Assembly: GCF_030866765.1 (NCBI RefSeq) | Contig: NZ_CP133017.1 | Location: 4,508,001 to 4,572,000, forward strand | Origin: Paenibacillus silvisoli | Lineage (GTDB): Bacteria > Bacillota > Bacilli > Paenibacillales > Paenibacillaceae | Length of the DNA: 64,000 nt | Direction of reading: 5' to 3' | Shown here: positions 1 through 8,200 of the stretch, piece by piece | How the letters are laid out: the number at the start of each line of letters is the position of its first letter | How positions within the stretch are numbered: the first letter of the stretch is position 1 | The notes under the pieces: model-generated | What the model saw: the letters and a program-made list of their open reading frames with translations, nothing else | The model's database searches: none | What the model was told of the DNA's origin: nothing | Position numbers and translations under genes: made by a program

Positions 1-1
1 A

Positions 2-571
2 GAGATGATTAACTGGAAGGCGATCGACAACGATGTTCCGGAGATTGCTGTCATCTCGCAATCGCTGGCCAAATTTTACAAACTCAGTCTGAACAAAGGC
101 AAAGATATCGTAACGGTCAAGGACGAAATCGACCATATCCAACTCTATGTCAAAATACAAAATTTGCGTTTTGACGATAAAATCCAGCTGGATATTCATC
201 TCGACCCCGATTTATACAGCTGCAATATATTGAAGCTGATTCTCCAGCCTATCGTCGAAAATGCCATCATTCATGGCATACGGGAAGACAGGGATAAAGA
301 GAAAGGCTCCATTACCATTACAGGGGTTCTGGATAAGCATGAACTTGTTCTGACGGTCCAAGATGACGGCGTTGGCATGCCTCAAGAAAAAGCCGAAGAC
401 ATCCTTGCCAACGGGAACACAACCGATGAAATCCACGGTTACGGCGTACGAAACATCAATCACCGGATCAAGCTGTGCTACGGCCCGGAATACGGCCTCA
501 CCTACCGCTCCTCGCCAGGTAACGGAACGGTAGTCGAAATACGGATTCCGGCCGAACGCACTCCCGGATAA
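2..571 (+). CDS. Sensor histidine kinase, YesM type (C-terminal part, cut by window edge)
   Basis: Only the last ~190 residues are in the window; the frame is open to base 2, so the true start lies upstream. The ATP-binding domain is clear: the N box LQPIVENAIIHG, the G1 motif DDGVGMP and the G2 motif GYGVRNI. It is preceded by the conserved helix (DEIDHIQLYVKIQNLRF) that follows the phospho-acceptor His in YesM-like kinases; that His itself is outside the window. These kinases sense extracytoplasmic signals and phosphorylate AraC-type regulators that control nearby sugar importers. It converges on the solute-binding gene at 633-2180, and the two share a terminator. A link to that importer is an inference. 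Confidence 0.9.
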   Translation, partial: EMINWKAIDNDVPEIAVISQSLAKFYKLSLNKGKDIVTVKDEIDHIQLYVKIQNLRFDDKIQLDIHLDPDLYSCNILKLILQPIVENAIIHGIREDRDKEKGSITITGVLDKHELVLTVQDDGVGMPQEKAEDILANGNTTDEIHGYGVRNINHRIKLCYGPEYGLTYRSSPGNGTVVEIRIPAERTPG

Positions 572-575
572 CGAC

Positions 576-620
576 AAAAAGGTTCAGGCAGGAACTCGCG
601 AGTTCCTCCTGAACCTTTTT
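576..620. terminator. Bidirectional rho-independent terminator
   Basis: A long inverted repeat (AAAAAGGTTCAGG..., mirrored as ...CCTGAACCTTTTT) around GGAACTCGCGAGTTCC lies between the convergent kinase and solute-binding genes. It has A and T runs on both sides, so it can stop transcription from both directions. Confidence 0.9.
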
Positions 621-632
621 CGTTAGAGCCGA

Positions 633-2180
633 TTATTTATTCGCTGCAAGGAATGCGTCAAGCTGCTTCTGCATTTCGGCGATGATCTTATCGGAGCCTG
701 CGCTCTTGATCTTGTCTACCAATGTTTTCAGTCCTTCTTCAGGATCCTTCACATAGCCGTAGTTGAGCGGAAGCGCGTATTGCTGCACGACGTTGTTCAC
801 GGCAGCCATTTCGTTCTTGACCGGTTCGAAATCCGGCGTAAACAGCGCATATGGATTATCCAGGGCTCTGTCGGCCAGCACTTTTCTTACATCCTCAATG
901 TTCGGCGGCGAGTCAACCGCTTCTTTATAGAACTCCGGCGACTTGAAGCCCCACGAGCAGTAGCCTTCCGGCGCAAAGCCATCCAGGTCAAGCGCCTTCA
1001 GCTTGTTGTCGGCCGTAATCTCGTAATGCTTGCCCTCGATGCCGTACGTCAGGAGGTTATAGTAGCTTTGATCCGTTCTAAGCAGTTCCAGGAACATCAG
1101 CGCTCTCTCCGGATTTTTGGCCGATGCCGGGATCGCCATGCCATCCTGCATCGCGGACGTTTTGTACGTGTATTTGCTGTTCGGGAAGAAGCGGATATCC
1201 CAATCCGGATGCTTCATGTACGCGCCTTTCCAGGAATCCTGGTTATGCAGGTTGCTGGCCGCTTTGCCGTTCTCGAACATTTTATCGTCTTTATTGGACA
1301 GAATCGATTTCGACCAGTACTTCTTGTCGCCCCATTCTTTCATCTTCTTATAGTAATCCGCGATGCCGTCGGTTTCGTACAAGTTCACGATTTTGCCGGA
1401 CGGATCGTCCATGCTCACAAGAAACGGAGAGTACTGCGTCGCTAAAATATTGTAGTAGCCATTGGCGGCATAATAGTAGCTTTCAAGTCCGCCCGACGAG
1501 CTGATCTGACCGCTTGGATCCAGCTGTGGATCGTTCTTCACGACCGCATCCATATACTTCCCGTAATCGTCCAAGCTTTCGATCGATTTCAGACCGTATT
1601 TGTCCATCAGATCGCCGCGGACAATGTACCCCATGTCGCCGTACTGATAGAATTGCGCAGGCATCGCGTAGAGATGGCCGTCCACTTCCGTCTGCTTATA
1701 AGCGTCAGGCGTAATTTGAGCCAAGCTCTTCGGCGCATAGGTCTTTGCCAGATCCTCGATGGCTAGGAAGGCGCCTTTGCGGGCATTGGAGTAGAAGTTC
1801 GTCCAAGTCGATGCGTAGATCAGATCGATCGGTTCGCCGGACGCGAGCAGCAGCGGGTATTGCGTGCCGAAATCGGCCCAACCGACCCAGTTTACTTTGA
1901 CGGTCGCATTGATATCCTTCTCCAGCTTCTTGTTGACTTCGGCAAGCACCGCATCGTAATCCTTGGCAGGCGAGCCGATGAGGTACATGTTCAGCTCCAC
2001 CTTCTTGGACGTATCGATGGCAGCAGCATTACCTTCATTTTCCTTTGTGCTGTTTTCCGTCGAGCTGTTCGTGTTGGAGCTTGATTCATTGTTGGAATTC
2101 GCGCCGCCGCAGCCTGCAAGCACAAGCCCCATACTGAGCGTTGCCGATAAGAGAAGCGTTAGAACCTTTGCCTTCCTCAC
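633..2180 (-). CDS. Extracellular solute-binding lipoprotein of carbohydrate ABC importer (LplA-like)
   Basis: 515 residues. The N-terminus is a lipoprotein signal with lipobox LVLAGC (Cys about residue 23), followed by a Ser/Asn/Thr-rich linker up to about residue 50 and a large family-1-type binding domain. Size and style match LplA/YtcQ-like proteins of Paenibacillus, which deliver oligosaccharides to an LplB/LplC permease pair. It is the last gene of the operon nucleoside hydrolase - permease - permease - binding protein. The substrate cannot be read from sequence; the co-transcribed nucleoside hydrolase suggests a glycoside or nucleoside. Confidence 0.88.
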   Translation of the reverse strand: MRKAKVLTLLLSATLSMGLVLAGCGGANSNNESSSNTNSSTENSTKENEGNAAAIDTSKKVELNMYLIGSPAKDYDAVLAEVNKKLEKDINATVKVNWVGWADFGTQYPLLLASGEPIDLIYASTWTNFYSNARKGAFLAIEDLAKTYAPKSLAQITPDAYKQTEVDGHLYAMPAQFYQYGDMGYIVRGDLMDKYGLKSIESLDDYGKYMDAVVKNDPQLDPSGQISSSGGLESYYYAANGYYNILATQYSPFLVSMDDPSGKIVNLYETDGIADYYKKMKEWGDKKYWSKSILSNKDDKMFENGKAASNLHNQDSWKGAYMKHPDWDIRFFPNSKYTYKTSAMQDGMAIPASAKNPERALMFLELLRTDQSYYNLLTYGIEGKHYEITADNKLKALDLDGFAPEGYCSWGFKSPEFYKEAVDSPPNIEDVRKVLADRALDNPYALFTPDFEPVKNEMAAVNNVVQQYALPLNYGYVKDPEEGLKTLVDKIKSAGSDKIIAEMQKQLDAFLAANK

Positions 2181-2233
2181 ATGTACTCCCCCTAGAAATT
2201 GTCGTTTTATTCGATAAACCGGATGGACCGATA

Positions 2234-3121
2234 TTATCCTTTTATCGCACCAACAGTGAGACCTTTAACGAAATATTTTTGTACATAGGGATAAACAAGG
2301 ATAATCGGACCCGTAGCAATGACCGCCATCGCCAGCTTCAGCGACAAGGTGGGAACATCCAGACTGGCTACGCTTGCGATACTCGATATTCTGGAGATGG
2401 CTTCGGACGATTGCAGCGTCGAGAACAGCAGGTATTGCAGCGGATATAGCTTAATGTCCGTTATGAAGAGCATGGCGTTATACCAGTCATTCCAATATTC
2501 CAGGGCATAAAACAATCCGATTGTGGCGAGCCCCGGCTTGGTCAGCGGCAATATCAGCTTTAGAAAAATCGTAAAGTCTCCCGCTCCGTCGATCTTCGCC
2601 GATTCGCTGATCGAATCCGGGATGGAGCTGATGAAGGTTCTCATGACGATCAAATAAAACACGTTGATCAAGAGCGGAAGAATCAAGGAAAGCAGGCTGT
2701 TTTTCAAATGCAAGTATTTGACAAAGAAGATATACAGCGACAAAATCCCGCCATTGAACAACGTCGTGAAGTAGAAGAAGAACGCGAGCTTGTTGCGGTA
2801 TAAGAAGTCCTTACGGTTCAACACGTAGGCCGTCATAGACGTAACGAAAAGTCCGATAGCGGTTCCGATAACCGTGATGAAAATCGATACGCCATAGGCC
2901 CTTATGATGTCCTGCGGGTACTTGAACAGCACTTTGTACGCTTGTAACGAGAATTCGGTCGGTATGATTCCGTAGCCGTGCTGCGTGATGGCGCTTTCCG
3001 AAGTGAAGGACCCGGATACCAGCATTTCGAAGGGAAGCAGGCAGAGAATAACGGCCACGATCACGATCGAATAGCTGATTATATTGAATAACAGGTACGT
3101 GCCTTCTATTTTTCTGTGCAT
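2234..3121 (-). CDS. Carbohydrate ABC transporter permease (LplC-like)
   Basis: 295 residues from the ATG at 3121, chosen because GGAGAGGAG stands just before it; a longer frame to 3169 lacks a ribosome site. Six hydrophobic segments are visible. The cytoplasmic EAA-type loop reads ISESAKIDGAGDFTIFLKLILPL, which contacts the ATPase in binding-protein-dependent importers. The C-terminal PYVQKYFVKGLTVGAIKG is the hallmark of the LplC/YtcP branch. It pairs with the LplB-like permease immediately upstream. No ATPase gene is in the cluster, as is usual for this subfamily, which shares an MsmK-type ATPase encoded elsewhere. Confidence 0.9.
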   Translation of the reverse strand: MHRKIEGTYLLFNIISYSIVIVAVILCLLPFEMLVSGSFTSESAITQHGYGIIPTEFSLQAYKVLFKYPQDIIRAYGVSIFITVIGTAIGLFVTSMTAYVLNRKDFLYRNKLAFFFYFTTLFNGGILSLYIFFVKYLHLKNSLLSLILPLLINVFYLIVMRTFISSIPDSISESAKIDGAGDFTIFLKLILPLTKPGLATIGLFYALEYWNDWYNAMLFITDIKLYPLQYLLFSTLQSSEAISRISSIASVASLDVPTLSLKLAMAVIATGPIILVYPYVQKYFVKGLTVGAIKG

Positions 3122-3169
3122 AATTCTCCTCTCCCGTTTGCAAAGCTTAGTAGATGCAGCCTCTAGCAT

Positions 3170-4090
3170 CTAGAATAGCGCGTTTTCCGGTCTTGTCCTC
3201 TTGATGATCCCGTTCACGACCATGATCGTCACGAAGCAAAGCACGGATTGATAGAAGGTGGCTGCAGCCGGCATCGCGATATCGCCGCTCGTAATCAGCG
3301 ATCGGAATACAAACGTGTCGATCACATCGGTCGCATCGAAGAGCTGGCCGTTATTCCCGATAATCTGATAGAACATCTGGAAGTCGCCGCGAAGGATTCT
3401 GCCCAGATTCAGAAGGAACATAATGAAGATCGTCGGCATGATCGACGGGATCGTAATATAGAAGATTTTTTGAAAAATGTTGGCTCCGTCTATTTCGGCC
3501 GCTTCGAAGCACTCGTTGTCGATGCTGACAATGGAGGCGATATAAATGACCGACGTGTAACCTACCCATTTCCACGAATTGAAGAAGCAAATGATGATGA
3601 CCCACACATAAGGCATGCTGTACAGATTGACCGGATCCATGTTCAACGCTTTCAGGATCGTATTGAGCGTCCCGGTTTCATAGTTGAAGATGTTATAAAC
3701 GAACACGCCGACAATCGTCCATGAAATGAAGAAGGGCAGGAAGATGATCGATTGCGATACCTTCTTGAAATATCTCCCTCTCATCTCGTTGATGAATATC
3801 GCGATCATAATCGCAAACAGCTGCGAGGTGATCAGATTCATCAGATTGTAGAGAATCGTGTTGCGAGTGACCAACAACCCCGTCCCCGACGTAAAGAAGT
3901 ACTTGAAGTTGTCCAACCCGTTCCATGGACTGCCGAAGACGCCAAGGTTAAATCGGTACTCCTTGAAGGCCAGAATAATGCCGGCCATCGGGATATACGC
4001 GATCAATACAATCAAGCAAATCGCAGGTAATGCCATTAGAAACAACGTTCTATTCTTCCTAAGCTCATAAATAAAGCCGTGCTTGTTCAA
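3170..4090 (-). CDS. Carbohydrate ABC transporter permease (LplB-like)
   Basis: 306 residues. A short cytoplasmic N-terminus is followed by a first membrane helix (LFLMALPAICLIVLIAYIPM) and the motif GIILAFKEYRF typical of LplB proteins. The EAA loop is ECFEAAEIDGANIFQKIFYITIPSI. The C-terminus IIKRTRPENALF matches the family signature ending in ..E.ALF. It forms the heterodimeric channel with the LplC-like protein encoded 48 bases downstream. It lies 68 bases after the nucleoside hydrolase gene, so both are probably on one transcript. Confidence 0.9.
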   Translation of the reverse strand: MNKHGFIYELRKNRTLFLMALPAICLIVLIAYIPMAGIILAFKEYRFNLGVFGSPWNGLDNFKYFFTSGTGLLVTRNTILYNLMNLITSQLFAIMIAIFINEMRGRYFKKVSQSIIFLPFFISWTIVGVFVYNIFNYETGTLNTILKALNMDPVNLYSMPYVWVIIICFFNSWKWVGYTSVIYIASIVSIDNECFEAAEIDGANIFQKIFYITIPSIMPTIFIMFLLNLGRILRGDFQMFYQIIGNNGQLFDATDVIDTFVFRSLITSGDIAMPAAATFYQSVLCFVTIMVVNGIIKRTRPENALF

Positions 4091-4158
4091 ACCGAATCAC
4101 TTCCCTCATCTGTGCTTCATTATGTAAAGATGATTGAAAGGGCTTACAAATCTCGTTA

Positions 4159-5058
4159 CTAATAGCAAACTCTGTCCAGATACAATTTGATAAAAGCTTC
4201 CGCATCCACCGTTTTGGCCGCCTCGATGACGGACTGATCGGCATTTCCGCGCCAGTAAAGCGCGGTCTTGTTATACGTCGCGCCGCGCGTAAACTCGCCC
4301 TGCGTTTCCACTACGATCTCATCGCGCTGGAATTCCAGCATTTTGCCGTTATCGAATACCGCGCATATGGCCAGCGGATCGTGCATCATCGGCGTATGAT
4401 CCGTTACTTGCTGCCAACGTTGGACTAATTCCGGAAGATAAGCTGCCGTTTGTCTAGGCTTGTTCATCAACCGGTTCACATCATCCTGGGACAGGACGCA
4501 TTGCACCGTAACATCCAGGCCGACGGCCTTGATCGGGATGCCGGATTCGAACACGATTCTCGCCGCTTCCGGGTCGCACCTGATGTTCCATTCGCTCAAA
4601 TGGCTGTAGAAGCAGCCGCCCATCATGACGATTTCCTTTACCTTCGTTTTGAGCTTCGGCTCCTTGAGAATCGCGATCGCGATATTGGTTAGCGGTCCGA
4701 TCGGCACCAAGGTCAGATCGCCATCCGATTTCATAACGGAATCAATGATGAAATCGATCGCCGTCGGCTCGAAGCCGTCCGCGTGTCCGTCCTTCTCTTC
4801 CGAGTATTGGTTCGGAATTTCATTCAAGTCCACCTTGTTAAGGATCGGGCTGCCGATTCCGGCATAGACGGGAATGTCTTCTCTCCCGGCTGTTTTCAGC
4901 AGGTTAACCGCTATTTTCGCTCTGGCAGTCACGTTTTTGAACACCGTCGTGATACCGATCACTTCCAGCTCAGGCGATTCCAGCGCAAACGCGATCGCCA
5001 GCGCGTCGTCGATATCGTCGCCGATATCCGTATCGATAATTATTTTTGTTCGCTCCAT
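4159..5058 (-). CDS. Inosine/uridine-preferring nucleoside hydrolase family protein
   Basis: 299 residues, a full-length member. The N-terminal DTDIGDDIDDA is the calcium-binding DxDxxxDD motif of nucleoside N-ribohydrolases, which split ribonucleosides into base and ribose. Downstream come VMMGG and EWNIRCDPEAARIVF, the family's substrate/metal-binding stretch (NxxxDPEAA). It is the first gene of an operon with an LplABC-type importer, so the importer may bring in nucleosides or another N- or O-glycoside to be split in the cytoplasm; that is inference. A promoter and an operator-like palindrome lie just upstream. Confidence 0.9.
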   Translation of the reverse strand: MERTKIIIDTDIGDDIDDALAIAFALESPELEVIGITTVFKNVTARAKIAVNLLKTAGREDIPVYAGIGSPILNKVDLNEIPNQYSEEKDGHADGFEPTAIDFIIDSVMKSDGDLTLVPIGPLTNIAIAILKEPKLKTKVKEIVMMGGCFYSHLSEWNIRCDPEAARIVFESGIPIKAVGLDVTVQCVLSQDDVNRLMNKPRQTAAYLPELVQRWQQVTDHTPMMHDPLAICAVFDNGKMLEFQRDEIVVETQGEFTRGATYNKTALYWRGNADQSVIEAAKTVDAEAFIKLYLDRVCY

Positions 5059-5081
5059 GTTGACCCTCCATGCAATAGGTT

Positions 5082-5096
5082 TTGTAAGCGCTTATT
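5082..5096. promoter_or_regulatory. cre/LacI-type operator-like palindrome
   Basis: TTGTAAGCGCTTATT contains the perfect palindrome AAGCGCTT and matches the catabolite-responsive element consensus except at one position near the 3' end. It lies between the putative promoter (5111-5140) and the nucleoside hydrolase start, where a bound CcpA or LacI-family repressor would block transcription. Confidence 0.55.
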
Positions 5097-5110
5097 CCTG
5101 ATGTACCTTC

Positions 5111-5140
5111 ATTTTACGTATTTGGCTGTAATGGAAACAA
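5111..5140 (-). promoter_or_regulatory. Putative SigA promoter of the nucleoside hydrolase/ABC importer operon
   Basis: Read on the minus strand: -35 TTGTTT, 18-base spacer, -10 TAAAAT. The -10 element lies about 50 bases before the ATG at 5058, with the AAGCGCTT palindrome between. Confidence 0.5.
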
Positions 5141-5204
5141 TGTAATTAAATATGATTTTCAAGTAAAAATATACGGTATTTCGGTAGAGGTGGATATAAA
5201 CAAT

Positions 5205-5236
5205 AAAAAAACGCAACCCGTTTAGGTTGCGTTTTT
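5205..5236 (-). terminator. Rho-independent terminator of the helicase gene
   Basis: Stem ACGCAACC / GGTTGCGT with a CGTTTA loop and A/T runs on both sides, just after the stop of the large helicase gene. It may also insulate the operon on the other side. Confidence 0.88.
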
Positions 5237-5256
5237 GAACATGAATATGGGCAAAT

Positions 5257-8200
5257 TCAAGCTTTGATTAACTGTCCGTCTCGATCGTGCAATTTATTGC
5301 TGCTGGTCATTTCGGCCAATACTTTTTCAGTATAAGACCTCATATCCTCGGTCAACCTCGAGAACCCAAACAACTGCGAAACATGCTGCGATATGTCATC
5401 CTTCGAAATACCGAAGCTCTCCGACACCACCTTCGTGATGGCAGCCTCGACTTCCCTTGGATCAATCAATCCTGCTTTTTTATTGGACATATCCGCGCGA
5501 TTTCGCAAAGGAACCTCCTGCGTCCCCGGAAGCCATAAAAAATCGTTCAGCCTTTGTACGGCCCTTTGCTTCTCTAAAGACCGAACGGCTTCATCGATTG
5601 CGGCCTGAATACGGTTCCCTGCTCTTTTAATCCCCGCTGCTTCGCAAATTCGTTTGATCACTTCGCTGATGTGAACGGGAGCCTCCACCCGGACTACCTC
5701 TTGCACCCATGAAGCGATCGTTAGGGTCGGGATCGTATGGAACTCTTTGCCTGACAAATCAATGCTCAGATCGGCGTGTACGTACTTCAGAATGTCGTTT
5801 TCTTTGGGCTTCACGGCTTCAATGGGATCCCGCCGGATGTCTGGCTTACGTTCAGCGCTTTTTTCAATCTCGGGCTTTCTACTGCGCACAGTCACTTTGC
5901 TGACTAGCTTCGCTTGTTCAATGGCTTCCACGACTCGCTTAAGCTCCCGCTCCGGCTGCTTGAACCAGCCGGTGCTCCATATGCGGTGAATGCTCCAGCC
6001 GAGCCCTTCCAGCACTTCCTGCCTTAGTCGATCACGGTCTCTTGCCGAGCGCGCGCTATGATAGGCAGCTCCATCGCATTCAATGCCAAGCACATACCTT
6101 CCGGGCTGTTCAGGATCGACAACCGCTAAATCCACGAAGAACCCTGCAGATCCCACCTGCTTCTGGACGATATAACCCGCATTGGTGATTGATCTGTAAA
6201 CAGCCTCCTCAAACGGCGAATCAAAGTCCTTGCCCGTCTCAGCGGGAATATCCAGATGGCCCTTATCCGCATAGTTCAAAAAGGTCTTTAGCGCCTTCAC
6301 CCCGCGCGCCCCTGAACGGTTCAAATCGATATCCTCCGGCTTCAGGTTCGTGAACACCTCGCAGCGAATTCGCGCGCGCGTGACAAGTACGTTGAGTCTA
6401 CGCTCTCCGCCCTCCCGATTCAGAGGTCCGAAGTCCATAGCCAGGTACCCTTCTTTCGTTTTCCCGTAGCCGATACTGATAAAGATGACGTCACGCTCAT
6501 CGCCTTGAACGTTTTCCAGGTTTTTCACAAAAAACGGCTCATGCGCGTGTTTATGGAAGAAGGGCTCCGCCTCCTGATCCGCTCTTCGAAGCAATTCCAC
6601 CTCGTCCATTACGGCCTGCATCTGCGCCATACTGAATGCGGCTACTCCTAGCGATAAGCCGGGGGAATGCTTCGCATGGCGCATGACGGCAAGCGCGACG
6701 GCTTTAGCTTCGAGCTTATTCGTCCTTGTCCTTCCGCGGTCATACCACGTTTCCGGAAGGTAGCGATAAAGGAGCCCGGAATCGAGCTTCTCCGCATCAG
6801 GGCTTGGGAATACGACGAGCTTGTCGTCATAAAACTCATGATTCGAGACCGTTATCAACGATTCATGCCTGCTTCTATAATGCCAGCGCAGCATGCGCTG
6901 CGGAGCATTCTGACCGACGAACAAACCGAGAATACTCTCCATGTCGCTAACGAAGTCGTCATCCTCCGCCGTATCGTCCTTCGACATGGAATCGAAGAAA
7001 TTCGTAGGCGGCATCTGTTTGCTGTCACCGACAACAACCGATTGCTTGCCGCGGATGATTGCGCCAAACGCATCCACCGGCTTCACTTGGCTTGCTTCGT
7101 CGAATATGACCAAATCGAATTCCAGGCTCCCGGGCGGAATGAACGTGGCAATCGACAGCGGTCCCATCATAAATACGGGCTTGATCGCCTGAATGGCATT
7201 GCCCGCGGATTGCATGAGTTTGCGGATCGGCATATGTCTCGTCTTCTTTGCCATCTCGCGCTGCAAGATGCCCAGTTGTCCGCCGCCTTCATGCCGGGGC
7301 AGCTTATTCCAATGTGCGAGAGTGAGCTTCAGTCGGTTAAGTAGAATGAGCTCCTTATCGAGCTCCCTGAACTTCTTCACAACCTGGTCGTGCCTGCTGC
7401 CATCGAAATGAGCCAGCGCCTCCCGCTCCATGAACGCTTTCTCCACCAGCTTCCGATACCGGTTCCATCGCAAGCAATCCGTCAAATAATCGGAGGATAA
7501 GCTCCAGGATTCAGCCAAAACCGCAAATTCCCGCAGTTCCTCCTTCCCGCAGCATGCAACGATATGATTAAAGGAAGTCATTTCATGGATCGCATCGGCC
7601 CGCTCCGCCCATTGCTTCACCAGGTCGTGCAAATCCGTAAATTTTTGCTTATGCAATGGCTGCTTATCCTCGAAGCGGAGCGCACCGTCGAATTCGAGCA
7701 TTTCGGTCAGCACGGTCAGGCTTTTCAAGCACGCGTCAGAAGCTTGCTCGACCTCCGACACGAGCTGATTCAAATTCGGCAGTTGCTCCGCACCGGATAG
7801 GAAAGCAACGGCCCACGACTGCAGCCGTCCGGACACGCTTTGATGCAGCTCCACCATCCAATCGATCAACCGCTGCAGCGCGTTCCAATCGGTCTTCATT
7901 CCGTTCCAATAAGAAGGGAATAACTCCCTCGCGAGCGTCTCGCCATCCATAACGATTGATCGGCTGCTCTGCGCTTCCAGTATGGCATCGACAATGGTCA
8001 GATCAGACTCATTTTTCGCTTTCGGATTGCGCAATAAAGCTTTGACCTTATTTTTCGCCGAGCGGTATCGTCCGGAAAGAAACCTCCACCATTGGTCCTG
8101 ATACGCGAGCAGCGCATACCTGATGTCCATCACGTCCTGATCCCATGCGGCGGGCAGTACGGCTTCATCGTATTTTGCACGGATTGCGGCATAACTGGCA

